Source of the DNA: Paramecium tetraurelia
Taxonomy: Eukaryota > Ciliophora > Oligohymenophorea > Peniculida > Parameciidae
NCBI RefSeq assembly: GCF_000165425.1
Contig: NW_001799006.1
Span: 128,690 to 192,689 of the forward strand
Direction of reading: 5' to 3'
DNA: 64,000 nucleotides
Shown: positions 26,829 to 38,835 of the stretch, one piece after another
How positions within the stretch are numbered: the stretch's first letter is position 1
Layout: each line of letters starts with the position of its first letter
Made by a program: the position numbers and the translations under genes
Notes under the pieces: generated by a model
Database searches by the model: none
The model's input: only the letters and a program-made list of their open reading frames with translations
What the model was told of the DNA's origin: nothing

Positions 26829-27984
26829 TACATATAAGCAAAATCATCTATGGATATATATATATTTATCTAATAAATTATTGTTAACTTAAAAATTTAT
26901 ATAATATCAATTTGTTTCTAAATAATTAATATATCTTAATTTATTTTATTAATAGTCTTAGTCTATGCAATTATGAAACTTTCAATATATGATGATCCTT
27001 TAATATTTTTTATTATTATCTCTATATCTACAGATTACGAATTATTATCTAACTTTGAACTAGTGAAAATTTGTGTTAATTTAGTGAAAACCCCTTTTAT
27101 TTAATCGAATTATATTTTGTCTTAGTTGCGACTTATGAAAAAGATAAACCAATTAATAATAGGGTATTTGTTGATTCTTACTCTAAAAGTGACTATATAA
27201 GAATCTATCCAAAAAATATATTAAAATACAGATGCAGATGAATTTCAACTACTTGTATTTTCTTTGTATCACAAAATGACCACTCTAAATTTATTAATGA
27301 ATACTCTATATCTCAATATTAATTAGGATGTTGCCTATCTTACAAATGATGATTATCTTAAAGAAATATAATATTGGATACATAAAAAGATATATACATT
27401 TAAAAACAATCTAAAGCTTTAACCGAAATTGATGTACCTACTGGTATATAAATCATTTATATACATTTATAGGTCTAAAATCTATATAGCTCTCATAAAT
27501 AATATTTTAGAAGTAGATCTTAATGATAACATAGATGTATCAATCAATAATATAATTAGAATTATTAAGAATCAATAATTATAATATTTCTCAATTTATT
27601 TTTTGAACTTTATATTGAATTTCAAACCTGAATCAAAATTAATAAACATTTTGATGAAGACAAATTATTGATTATTTCAACATTATGCTACATCTTTATT
27701 CATATGAAAATTTGTATTTATCATATATTCCTGTTATAGGAATAGATATCTTTTGCAAATGCTATATTGCTAAACAAAAATTAACATTCAATGGTATAAT
27801 TTAGCTGAATCCCAATTGGAAAGCATAATAATAATTATTACTTTTTCTTAATTCCGAATTTTTTTGTCTAAATAAGAAACCTTCGAAATGAATATACTTA
27901 TAGATTTGAAATCAATTCATCAGATTTTTCTTTTTTATATCTTTTTTAACAATTTAGCGATTTATTTATGTTCATATTTAATAT
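26829..27984. other. Long stretch with decayed protein-like sequence
   Basis: No intact gene in 1.16 kb. From about 27130 to 27870 the plus strand has open stretches separated by TGA that read like helical protein (INNIIRIIKNQQLQYFSIYF, NFILNFKPESKLINILMK, LFQHYATSLF, QWYNLAESQLESIII). The order and hydrophobic pattern faintly recall the second half of a cyclin, but this is only an impression. It is best seen as a pseudogene relic. The rest is A/T-rich spacer. Confidence 0.4.
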
Positions 27985-28989
27985 ATGAGTAATAAACAAA
28001 AAGACTATTGGACTAGTTTTATCTCAGGTAACGATTCTTAATATTTCAAAAGGTGGTTGTGCTGGAGTTTGTGCCAAAACTGTCATCTCTCCGTTCGAAA
28101 GAATCAAATTGCTATATTTGGTATTGATGTGATATCATATCAATCCTAGACCAGATCGACCTAATTCACTTATAAAGCAGCTATCCAAGATGCAATATAC
28201 GTGTATCAACATCATGGTTTGATCAACTTCTGGAGAGGCAACCAGGCCAATGTATTAAGAATATTTCCGCAATCAGCCATAGTAATCAGTTTAAACAAAT
28301 ATTAGAATTTCTCAACCTTCGATTACTTAAGAAGAAGATTTGCTCCGGATAGGGAGGATAAGACAATTATGAGGAAAATTAGATTATTTTTATGCGGATT
28401 AACTTCAGGCATCGTTGCACAAAGTATAGCCTATCCGTTTGATTTTTTACGAACAAGATTGGCAATGCAAAAAGATGCTTTTCTTTACAAAAACATATAC
28501 GATGCAGCTTTGAAGATTTATAAAATTGAAGGATTCATGTCCTTCTATTCTGGATTGCCTATAGGAATTATAGGTGTAGGAATCTATCATGGGAGTGGTT
28601 TCTTCTCATTCACATTGATGAAGGAATATCTGCTTGAATAATACCCATGGGTAGCCAAACACAAAAGCACAGATTTCGCCATAGGTGCAAGCGGAGCCAT
28701 TATAGCTTAGGTTCTGGCCTATCCCTTTGATATTGTCAAGAAGAGAATGTAAGGATAGAACGTGTTGTTCTAACAGGGAGAGATTTAAGCAATGACGTAC
28801 TTTTTATTTTATAATAATTTAAGATCCACATGGATGCAGATAAAAACAATTTATAGAGTTGAGGGAATCATCAAAGGGTTTTATAAAGGAGTATCACTTA
28901 ACTTCATTAAGGCTCCGTTGTCATCAGGCACCGCATGGACAGTCAAAAACTCAGTCAACAGGCTACTTAACAAAAATTATGATTTCTGA
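27985..28989 (+). CDS. Mitochondrial carrier family protein
   Basis: A 307-residue inner-membrane carrier with three introns (28028-28052, 28121-28149, 28797-28823). The three repeats carry SPFERIKLLYL, AYPFDFLRTRLAMQ and AYPFDIVKKRMQ, each followed by the matching G-x-x-x-F/Y-x-G region (LINFWRGN, FMSFYSGL, IKGFYKG). The arrangement resembles the SLC25A16/A42 (CoA or adenine-nucleotide) group, an inference from the first and third motifs. No frame problem. It is not closely similar to the carrier at 6022-6990 by motif. Confidence 0.92.
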
Positions 28990-29175
28990 CACAAATAATT
29001 TTATAAAAAATACTTATATTTATTATAAAATATTTATTAAATATTATGTCTGGTATCAATCTGCAAATTATTTCTAAAGTACTCAAAAGTTAGATACAGA
29101 ATAGATATACTTTAAATATCATTGATTTAATACAGAATAAGGTTATAAATGAACTAACATCAAATTACTTAATAT

Positions 29176-29247
29176 GTCCGTGTGGCGTAATGGTAGCGCG
29201 ACAGCCTCCTAAGCTGTAGGTTGCAGGTTCGACTCCTGCCTCGGATG
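29176..29247 (+). tRNA. tRNA-Arg (anticodon CCT)
   Basis: A 72-base cloverleaf. The anticodon stem ACAGC/GCTGT encloses the loop CTCCTAA, giving CCT, which reads AGG. D arm GCG...CGC with TAATGGTAG, and T arm GCAGG-TTCGACT-CCTGC, are intact, so A and B boxes are present. The acceptor stem pairs except a T-T mismatch at position 6:67 and a G-T at 1:72; the discriminator base is G. There is no intron or encoded CCA. A run of T at 29250-29257 serves as a Pol III terminator. Confidence 0.93.
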
Positions 29248-29249
29248 AT

Positions 29250-29257
29250 TTTTTTTT
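29250..29257 (+). terminator. Pol III T-run terminator
   Basis: Eight or more T directly after the tRNA-Arg gene, the usual RNA polymerase III stop. Confidence 0.8.
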
Positions 29258-30430
29258 AATTAATATTTATATTGAAAATAAAACTTATAACAAATTAATT
29301 ATTTCAATTTTCATATAGACCTCATTAAATTGGCATCTCCCTTCACATAATTTGAGTAAAACATCAAAGTAAAATAAACAAGAAGTTGGAAGGATGTATA
29401 GATGAATAAAAAGAGAACCTATAAAATTTTACTATCTAAAATTATATCTAATAATGAAATCAGTTAAGAAGTATGTCAATTATATGAATAAATCTGTATT
29501 CAGTTAAATTGTTACCTTTACAGAGTGAAACTTCTCTATTCTCCTTCAAAAGACTATAGAAGAGGATGATTTATTATTTGAATTCAATGCTATTTTGAAA
29601 ACTTATTTATATCTTTGGAATATTCAGAACTAATTAGTACTTAAAGATGGATATTAACTATTGAGATTAATTATCTTAATTTTGATAACGAAAGGATTAT
29701 TAAATCAAATCAAATTTATTTAAGAGAAGGCTTGACTAACAAAGATTACAATATATATAAATGAGGTATAAATGAAAAGCTCTTTAAAGAATATCAATAG
29801 ATTGATTTATATTGTAATTCATACCTTATTGATGGTAATATTATACTAATAAGACCAAAAGATTGAGAAAATATATACTAAGATTAATTGTCATTAGAAT
29901 TAGAGACTAAAGAATTCAAATATCTTCAGATAGAATAAGATATAAACTTCACGATTCTTTTCATTTCAGAAAGGAGCTGACTAAATTCAATATGATCCAT
30001 TATATTATTTATTATTATACATCCTAATTTAAGAATGACTCTCGTAAGTAAATTTTCAGGTTGAAATAGTGAGAGAGATGAAGACTAAATTTACTGAGAT
30101 TATGATTATGATAAAATAAGGTTCGATTTAAATTGCAACTATTTAAGCGTAAATGTATTTATCATTTTGAGAATTAGAATAAGTGCATCGTAATTTGTGC
30201 ACAGTAAAGTTGTTGAAATAATACGAAAATTCTTCTTTAATTCTCCCAAAAATAGCTCAAATAAATATATCGATTTATTAATGAAGGAACTTTACAGATT
30301 TAAATTTCAAGTTTTTTATTTTTGATTCTTTTCAACATTAGTGTCATAATGTGCTTTGTCAATATATATTATATTTGAGGATGCTTTGAAATATGTTCAA
30401 AATTTTTGATAATTATTGTCAATTTTATAT
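29258..30430. other. Long stretch with decayed protein-like sequence
   Basis: No intact gene. On the plus strand, from about 29452, an ATG opens a frame that stops at a TGA, then continues as protein-like pieces: EEDDLLFEFNAILKTYLYLW, QLLRLIILILITKGLLNQI, and near 30200 KVVEIIRKFFFNSPKNSSNK. At least four TGA codons interrupt it and no set of short introns repairs them. I read it as a pseudogene about 0.85 kb long of unknown family. Confidence 0.4.
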
Positions 30431-30811
30431 TCACTTTAAAAAGTTTACTTTTTTTTTGATCTTTTCTTTTCCATTTGCTTCAGGCTGTGGAGATTCATAT
30501 ATAAATTCTTGCTGGTCGCTTTTAGAAGCCAAAATTCCTTGTAGAATTATGGGTTGATAATTTATCCTTTCATCGAACAAATCTTTTGGTTCTAAAAATA
30601 CAATTTAATGTTATGATCTTGGAGACAATGGCTTAGTGGATGTAAGTGTGAGGCCATTTTAATATTGATACAATGAACTATGCTATTGGATTAATTCACT
30701 GAAGATATTATCATTATCAACAGATTCCTGTCGTACTTTAGAGTGTTGTGTATTAACTTCTTAGTGATCGAGTTAGAGTTCTGGTTTTTGGCATTAGCAC
30801 AAATTACCCAT
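30431..30811 (-). CDS. Small protein, predicted N-myristoylated and palmitoylated
   Basis: A 126-residue intronless gene. The start MGNLCQCQKP has Gly2 and nearby Cys5/Cys7, the classic pattern for N-myristoylation followed by palmitoylation, so it should sit on a membrane, possibly the ciliary one. The rest is polar, with QQHSSLYQYQNGLTLT and a basic end KEKIKKKVNFLK. No domain is recognised. Intergenic tracts of A/T flank it on both sides. Confidence 0.65.
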
Positions 30812-31064
30812 AATTTTATAATATCTTATTGCTTTTCAATATTTAAATATACAAATAATTCATGTTAAAAGTTTAATTTAGTATTATAATGATCATGTGA
30901 AATGATTGATTACCGATTATACTAGGTTAAAATATTATGAGCAATAAGCAAAATGAATGTTTAATTTTAATTGGAGAATCTAAAATCCTTATAAGTTATT
31001 TTACTAGAAAAATGAAACAATAAAATAATTTAAGCAAATATATAAAATGTAAGAATTCAAATCA

Positions 31065-32452
31065 TCAATATTTAGAATTTATATTTGGCTATTTGTTTGG
31101 CTTATAACTTTGTAAATGACTGAAGTCATAAATAGAATTATTGTCCTTCTTGTTTTATTCCTGCAATTAACTCGATTGTAGATTTCTAGTCTATCGATTC
31201 ATAGGTTAGGTGGGAACATATTCACCAAAGTCCAGAGCCTTAGCACTTTAGGTGGATAATTTGGATGGCATTGGTTTGTTTTCTGTCGTTATGAAATCCA
31301 GGATGTCATCCAAATCATTGCTATCATCATCTTTGATTTATTATTAAAATTGTTGTTTTTGCTTGAACTGAGTATGAGGCTCATCCTTTTAACTGTAGGA
31401 TTTGTTCTTGTGATCAGACTCAAAGAATTTTAACTCATCTTTTGATTTGACTTATTCTTCGAAAATCAAAGATGGCGCTATTTTCTCTATGTTATAAAAG
31501 AAGGGATGAGTCAACATTTACGCTGCAGTAATTCTCTTATTAGGATCCCATCTAATCATTTAGGTCAACAGATTGATGGCCTCCGTGCTCGCATTTGGTA
31601 TCAATTATTATAACTGTAATGGCTAAAACTAAGCAAGAGCCAAACCCATTTGAGATACTAATCTACATCCTTCTGGCCATTCAGTTTAAGTAAATGTTCT
31701 AATTGAATTAAGAAGTGTACCCAAGAGTCGAGAGAATCTTGTTAAACTATTCCAGTTCTGAATTTCCTTGAAAGAGAGGTCTGTTTAGAAATAGTTCAGC
31801 CATTATACAACCTAATGCGAAAATATCAACAGGACTGTTGTAATTGACTTACTTCAACAGAATTTCTGGAGCCTAAAATTTTAATTGAAATTGTACTCGA
31901 TACCACCTTGTGGCTATGTAATCGGTGTAAGGAGGTCTGGACCTTATCTCTCTTGCGCATCCAAGGTCAATAATTTTAACTACTCCATTGTTGGTGACTA
32001 ACATATTCTCTGGCTTAAGATCACGATGAAAATATCCATGTTTATGCATGTAACTAAGACCATTGGCGACTTGATAAATAATGGATTTTATTTGATCCTC
32101 CGATATTATTTTCCCCTAATAATAGATAAATCTGTTGTACCATTTCTTTTTATTGAGTGTACATTTAGTAAATACTTTTTTCGACAAATTCAAACACTAA
32201 ACATAAAGTATCATTATCAAGGAAAACTACTTATTAATTATTTATACTTTCTTTAAGCTTAACAATATTGGGGTGATTTTGGAGTTTCAATAAAGCCTTA
32301 ACTTCCCTCAAATTTGTGCATTCATCAAAATTGTGATACTTTTATTTCATCTTCTTGATTGCAACTAAATCATGAGTTTAGGTGTCCTCAGCTTTTATAA
32401 CAACCCCAAATGTTCCATCACCTGTCTTCTTCAATTCCCTGAATTTTTTCAT
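31065..32452 (-). CDS. MAK/ICK/MOK-type protein kinase (cilium-length kinase family)
   Basis: A 432-residue CMGC kinase. Four introns: 32230-32247 (only 18 nt), 32116-32140, 31873-31896 and 31699-31720. Motifs are [35 protein letters not shown] (DLG instead of DFG) and the activation segment TDY followed by IATRWYRAPE. The TxY motif with TDY marks the RCK family (MAK, ICK, MOK, Chlamydomonas LF4), which regulates cilium length and intraflagellar transport. The C-terminal 130 residues are Gln/Asn-rich. The family assignment is firm; the ciliary role is inferred from relatives. Confidence 0.9.
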
Positions 32453-32671
32453 ATGTATTTTTAGGAAATTTATTTTATATATTAAAACTTAATTTATCAA
32501 AAATAGTAAACTTTAAGGTTTTTATAAACCCAATCATGTTGAACTTCCCTTATGATTATTTACCAATTTTAAAATACTATGGCCATTTTAATATATCAAA
32601 AATGGAATTCTTATATAAATAAGTTATTCAAAAGATGTAATAGTATATATATTAAACTATAGTATTATTCA

Positions 32672-33037
32672 TCACTTTTTTATCTTGTTGTCTTTTTTAA
32701 TTAAGGGCTTCTTGTGTGATAAAATTTACTAAGATATTTACTGTTGATTAGGAAATCTGATCTCTAGGGTTAATTTACTGGCTTATTCGGCTTTCTTTTA
32801 AAGTTGAATTTTAGAAGTCTGGTTTCTATTGAATGCATCTATCATCTGATTTTCTTTATCATCAAGATTATTGTTGAGTTTAAGAGATATATTTGACTTT
32901 TTAGGTTCAATTTGAATTGAATATGAATAATACCCAAGTTTCTTTTGAATATCTCTTTTTCGACAATGTTCACACATATATATCGTTTTCTAATTAATTG
33001 TTGAACTTATCATATGGCTTATTTGATTTTGATCCAT
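32672..33037 (-). CDS. Small Cys-motif protein, unknown
   Basis: A 121-residue intronless gene starting MDQNQISHMISSTINQ. Near the N terminus CEHCRKRDIQKK has a C-x2-C pair. The remainder is polar and basic, ending LIKKDNKIKK. It may be one of several small basic proteins clustered here (30431-35691). No family is recognised. Codon use matches neighbours. Confidence 0.55.
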
Positions 33038-33593
33038 TAACGTAACTATTAATTTTAATTTAGTTAATTAAATATCAATAATCAAAAATTCTGTTCATTA
33101 TTAAGTAATCTTTATTATTATTAAAATAGAGTATTCAATCATTTGCAAAATACTTATTTAATGATAAAATCGAAATATGAAAAATATTAATAAATGTCTC
33201 AATATCATTTTACTACAATTAAAATCAGATGACCATTGCTTTATCGTATAGGAATTTTTTGCTTAATATTATAAGAATTCTAGTTTATTTTACAAACTAA
33301 AGTGGTACTTTTTAAGAAACAAATAAATTCCTAAATAGCACTAGCATTCTAATGAATTTTATAAAAGATAGAAATATCCTTAAAACTAGATTTTGGATTA
33401 GTATTTGATTTCTTTTACACTCAAGTATAAAATGGTCGAAAGATATAATTAACTCCTCCAAACTAATTTGGATCATTCCATTTTTTCAAATAAAAAGAAA
33501 ACTTCATAAACAAAACATGAAAAACTATCTAATATCATGTTTTTTTCTACTTGTTATTGAAATATAATATTTGATATAAAAAATCTAAAATTA

Positions 33594-34145
33594 TCAATAT
33601 TTTGAGCCTGGTGCTGTTGTAATAGTTAAATTACTTTGGAATAGTTTTTGAGAGGTAAATCTTTATCTTGTTAGGCCTTCTGTATGGGTTCTTTGATTAG
33701 AATAATTAGTATCACTATTTTAAGTTTAAAGCTTTGTTGGTTCGCTATCAACTAAGATTTGTTTTATATTTATACATTGTAATTTCAATACAATCTCTGC
33801 CTATTTTTTTAATTGTGCCTTCAGATTGCTTATCGTGTAATCTTTCTCTGAGCACAATTGGCATTTTTTCTGTTTTTGATAGTCATTTTAATACAAATTA
33901 AATTCCTTTATTTCTGATACTCTACTTTTTATGTCTGTTATTAAATTAGACATCACAAATGCTTCATTTGACAAAGTGTAATGCTAGGTATTGTTCTTTA
34001 AATTAAACCAGATCTTCTATTGCTCATTTAATTAAGCCCAGACATCGTTAAACTATCTTTTAAGTGAATTATATTAGTTTTCTTAAGTTTACAGATTCAT
34101 TATTAATTGATTGGAAAAGTTGGTTAATTTCTATATTTCTGCCAT
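33594..34145 (-). CDS. Coiled-coil protein, unknown
   Basis: A 183-residue protein read without introns from ATG at 34145 to TGA at 33594. The first 60 residues form a heptad-rich helix (EIQKLTNFSNQLIMNLQTQE, QYNSLKRQFNDVWAQLNEQQ). The middle has CQLCSEKDYTISNLKAQLKK and the C terminus is Ser/Thr/Gln-rich. The same frame is open upstream to about 34240 without an ATG, so a missed 5' exon is possible. Coil plus C-x2-C is reminiscent of cytoskeletal linkers but nothing more specific. Confidence 0.6.
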
Positions 34146-34313
34146 TAACTACTCTATCTTATAGAACAATTGTTAAATTATGACCTATTCTGAAAGTATT
34201 AATTAATATAATTACAGTTCTATCCATAAACATAATTGTTCATTTTTATTTCTAAACAAAATAATTTTATTTAAAGAATTAAGTTTGTTTATATTTTTAA
34301 ACATAAAATAGTG

Positions 34314-34580
34314 ATGTTTCTATTGAAAATTAAACCTAAATTATCAATTAAGTACCCAATGAACTATGTCTATCTTCCCAAAAAGCTTCAACCAATTAAA
34401 TAAAGTATATTGTCTTTCAGCTGCTCAAAAACGGATAATTAAATAAGTAAAAAGAGATATATTTATTTGTATAAAATGAAAGTCTTAATCCTGTAACAGT
34501 ACCATTTCTGTCAATCCTTAAATGTGGATGTGAATTAATATCATTTAAGATCATCTAAAATGATGAATTAATTCAACTGA
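34314..34580 (+). CDS. Short ORF, uncertain
   Basis: 88 codons from ATG at 34314 to TGA at 34578, no intron. It is Lys/Tyr-rich (IKYPMNYVYLPKKLQPIKQS, KKRYIYLYKMKVLILQQYHF) with no TGA in an AT-rich region. It could be a real small gene or a decayed piece. Confidence 0.3.
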
Positions 34581-34820
34581 AAATTATGAATAATTGTATC
34601 ATTTAATAAAAATTAACACAAATTACTTAAGAAGTTAATAAAACTTGAAATTTAAGGTTCTTTATTTTGCAATTCATGACTTCATAACCACAACCATTAG
34701 GGCTTGTTTTATTTGGTTTGAATTATAAATTCTATTTTTAGAGAATTTTATAGAGTTTTTAAAAACATTCAATTATTGATTGTTATCATTCGTTTATCTA
34801 AGCATTATTAATATTAATTG

Positions 34821-35096
34821 ATGAACTCTTTTAGTCTAGAAAAGAATAGATTTCATTAAAAAGCTTGTTAAAAAAAGAAAAAAGGGTAGAGCGAAAACTT
34901 AACCACGTTGTCGAAAAAGTAATAAATTGATACTTTCATTGAACAGAAGACTCAAACTCTGTATTTGGATGTCAATCAGTCCTATACAAAAGCTTCAGAT
35001 CAGGAGAGTTTCAATCTAAACAAAATACCTAAATCCTTAAGAGCCAATTTAATTGGTTAGTTAAACAATAAATATAAAAGAAGATCTCCTCTATGA
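34821..35096 (+). CDS. Small basic protein, NRF/IP family member A
   Basis: 91 residues, no intron. It begins MNSFSLEKNRFHQKACQ and, after a basic KKKK stretch, ends with NKIPKSLRANLIGQLNN and KYKRRSPL. The head (NRF near residue 9-11, Ala about 15) and tail (I-P-x-x-L-x-x-x-L-I) recur in the small genes at 35452 and 60694. The centre is Gln/Thr-rich and not conserved. No known domain. Size, lack of introns and shared ends argue for a real gene family rather than chance. Confidence 0.6.
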
Positions 35097-35451
35097 ATGT
35101 ATGAATATATGCTATGATTGTATTAATTAATTATTAACATTCATTCTTGTAAATAAAAATAGAAAGTAGAAATGGAAATTTACATGTTGTTTAAGCTCTT
35201 AAAATATAAAATGAAAAGTCATATCAAAAATGTATAGTTAATGAAATATCAGATCAAAAATACTTAATTATAAAAATCAAAATTCCATAAGACAATTAAC
35301 GATAATACTATTTGTCTTAGAGACTTTAAATTATAAAATTAGAAATGTCATTAATAAAAAGGTAATAATTTATAATAATCTTAATACTGATGAAGATTTG
35401 ATAAGATTTAAAAGGAGAAAATTTTATTAATATTTATATTAGATTTTTTTA
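35097..35451. other. AT-rich spacer
   Basis: 355 bases between two small related genes. I see A/T runs and short frames broken by TGA, nothing that supports a gene. Confidence 0.5.
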
Positions 35452-35691
35452 ATGGATGCCTTTAATCTCTTGAACAATAGGTTTATGCAATCAGCTAAGG
35501 AGAGAAAATCCTTGAGGTCGATAAACCTAAGTCAGAAAAATCTTGAAACTTAATCCAAATCTAGTGAATATGACCTTTGGGAAAAAAATGATGGTTTAGA
35601 CTCACCTATGACACCTAAAATTGAAATCCCAAATCAATTTTACCCTAAATTAATAAATACTGTAAGACTTTCTAATCAAAGACTCTTATGA
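35452..35691 (+). CDS. Small protein, NRF/IP family member B
   Basis: 79 residues, no intron. It begins MDAFNLLNNRFMQSAKERKS and ends with IEIPNQFYPKLINTVRLS. It shares with member A (34821) and member C (60694) the head M-x-x-[FL]-x-[LI]-x-x-NRF and the tail IP-x-x-F-x-x-K-L. The middle has an acidic/aromatic stretch, EYDLWEKND, then DSPMTPK, a possible phosphorylation site for a proline-directed kinase. Function is unknown. Confidence 0.6.
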
Positions 35692-35894
35692 AAGGAATTG
35701 AAATTATTTTCTTTATTTCAAGTATTATATTATTACTAAAAAGTCAATAATATATTTAATAAGTTCAAATATTCTCCCTCTTAAAGAAGATAAAAAATGG
35801 ACATATTAAAAAACAGAAGTCAAGAAATAGGTTATTTTTAATTATATTGATTTGGAACTAATACGTTATTATAAAATTATATAAACATGTATTT

Positions 35895-38737
35895 TCAATT
35901 AATTTATTTTAATTTTTCTTCTTCTATTTAAATATAGTCTGTGCAATCTTGGCAGATCTTTGATACTATTGGTTTATGTTCAAGACATCTTGGACATTGA
36001 CTATCAGTAACTTCATAAAATTTGACATGAAAGTTAATCTTCTAATGGTAAAATTGTTCCTTCACAAAAAATGAAGACATGCAAACATGATTTGGTCTCT
36101 TCTTATTCAAGAAATCAGTTTCAAAAGTGGTTTTACCACAGGAAAAAAATAATGCTAATTAATCAGGATCTATATCAATTAATTGTTATTCATAAGTATT
36201 AGGTTCGATGATGAAAACTATTTCCAATTTTTTTGATATGCTTTTTTGTTTTATACGTTCTTAAACTTCATCAATCTAAGTATTAATCTCTTTTTGTAAT
36301 TTGTGTAATAAACTTAAAGTCACAATATTCTATTGTGCTTCCTCAAAGTGACTCACTGGAATCTTTGGCCATGCAGTAGGCAATTTAGTGTGTATGTCTC
36401 TAGAATTGAAACACAATATAGGTTAAATAACATTTAATGTTATATCGTATATTTTGTAATAGATATACAAACTATTTTGATATTCGCTATGAAATGCTAT
36501 AATTTTATTTCTAGTGCTAGCAACATATAAAGAAACATAATTTTGCATGAAATCAACATACAACTAATATGCCAATCCAAAATTGAAATCTTCATAAGCT
36601 TTAGTAATGTTGGCAACAAATAGGATTAATTGTTGATAAATATATGAATCACACTAAATATTAATAAGGTTATAAGTACAAATTCTAAATCCTTAAAGTC
36701 AACAGGTGTGACAGATGCATTCTCTAAACAGCCGATAATCTACCAATAGATTTTTCTTATGTAATTTATTTATTCTTTCTTTTTGTCTAACATAAATTAT
36801 GAAAATTCATCATGTTCATTAATAGATGTGACAAGTGCTCTTAAAACATCAGCGCCACTCTAAAAATAATACAATATTATACTCCATATTATTTTTATTC
36901 ATTTGCTTTGAGTTGTCCGTCAATAATATTTTCCAATGTAAAACAATTAGTCTTACTGATTTTATCTTTGTTGTATTATAAAACTGTATGTGTATGAATT
37001 TTTCTGTTGAATTTCTTTTGGAATAAAATCATCATCATTTAACTACTAAATAGAAAGCTTTCATTCTAATCTATTCCCTCATAGATTAAATCACATTACT
37101 GAGGTATAATAAAGTTCCTGTTTAAGACACATGTATGTTTTTCCAAATCTTAAGCATAAGGCTTATATGTATCTGGTAATAAATCAACGATATTCCATTT
37201 CCAGTAGATGTCACTGCCATTTTTTTCAACTAAGTCAGCAAAATGTCTGACGACTTCTGCATTTAATAAGAATCCATTTTTTAATTTTTCAAATTTTTTA
37301 GGTACAGTGGCTCTAAATAATGGAATTGGAATGCCCCACACATTATGTTCAGTTATGCACCATTAACCACATAAAGCTTCCATTAATTCTATGTATGGAG
37401 TATAAATTTCATCTTTGTTATTTTATTTTGTATCCTCCTCATTCAGATTGTACTTTTCTTTATAATTATCTATGAGTTGTTCATCAAAATGCACAAACCA
37501 TGCTGGAACACTTCTTAAAAGAAGTTGCTCTCCTGTAACTTTATGATGATAGAACACTTCTTAGGCAGAACTTACTACATCAAGAATTCTATTTCGTTCT
37601 CTAAGTTCTTTGAGTATTTATTAAGATGCTTCATTATTAAGTATATCAAATTCTTCGTCTTCATAAACTAATTGACCATTTTCATTCACCATTCCTGTTC
37701 TGTCAAGCTTATATCTTTTTGCTATAGGTATGTCATCCATTTAATGAGCAGGACAAATTAAATTGTTTTCTTCACCTTCAATCATTCTCAAATCAATAAA
37801 CTCATTTAAACCATTATCAACAGTCAAATTTAAAAAATCAGATGTTACTATTGTTCCTACAAATTGATACATTGAAAATTCTTCTTTATGAGTATTAAAA
37901 AATTACTTGCTCATTATAAGAGCTTCCTTGTCTTTCATCACCAACCATTCTTGTTCCACTAATTTAATAGCCTTTGCACTAGGAATTTTCCAAGGGGAGG
38001 GCAATTCTAATACCAAATAAAAAGGGCATTTCAATTTCTTAAAACTTGGACTTAGTCTTGTAAATTTAAATTTAATTGCATGTGCTGGAACATCCCTTTG
38101 AGTAATAATAACAGAATCAAGAGGCACTTCTGAAAATCTAGATTTAGACCATATCACGATCTTCTATTCCCTAAAAATCTAATCTAGTATAATATAAGAT
38201 CTCTATAATACTTTAATCGAGAAAGTGAGCCAATTAATATAACACTTACTTTTGGTATCTGGGATCAATTGTTAGGCTTATCTCTTATTCTAAAATGCCC
38301 CATCTTTAAATTTATTCCAAATAAGATTTCAATTGTTCTTCAGCATATTTTGAACATATCTGTCTTATTGCTACTTCATTATACTCCATTTAGGTTGTTC
38401 CTTTTTAAATTAATTGTTAGAATGCAGCGTGTTCAATTTATGGTCCAAACAATTCAAATGACATAGAAGGTGTTATTTTGTATCCTCTAAGAAGTTTATA
38501 CCTTTTAAGTATATCCTTGTGCACTTTATTATAAAAATGTCCGAAATGCAATTTCCCATGAACACTCAAAGGACTTTCATGCAAAGTAAATGCCTAATTT
38601 CTTTTATGTAATTTTACTTTGGAATCAACGTTTTACTCAAATTTTATAACTTAACTAAGCAATTCAATTTCTCTTGACGTTGGATGAAACCGTGGATTGA
38701 ATTTGGTTTTTGGAATCATCAGAAGTTTGGATGTCAT
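35895..38737 (-). CDS. Isoleucyl-tRNA synthetase-like protein, divergent (probably organellar)
   Basis: A 921-residue class I aminoacyl-tRNA synthetase with introns 38184-38211, 36860-36882 and 36654-36679. The HIGH region reads HGKLHFGHFYNKVHKDILKR, the family's ILMV form; then RYKLLRGYKI. The editing-domain region and VWGIPIPLF follow, then the KMSKS loop as DKISKTN, an anticodon-binding helical domain, and a C-terminal zinc site CPRC...CQDC, which bacterial and organellar IleRS have. Several normally fixed residues differ: the GWDCHGLPIE segment reads SFELFGPQIE. It is therefore likely the fast-evolving mitochondrial enzyme, or a decaying duplicate. Charging of tRNA-Ile is inferred. Confidence 0.8.
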
Positions 38738-38835
38738 AATTAAAATTTAATAAATAAATTAATTTTTACTCACATCTTCAAAACACTCTTGTTTAAAACA
38801 AAATCTATAAATATACTAAAGAATAAATAAAATTA

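Noticed and set aside
26471-26833. 120-codon minus-strand ORF
   Set aside because: It overlaps the SmD3 gene on the other strand, where the Sm motifs are clear.
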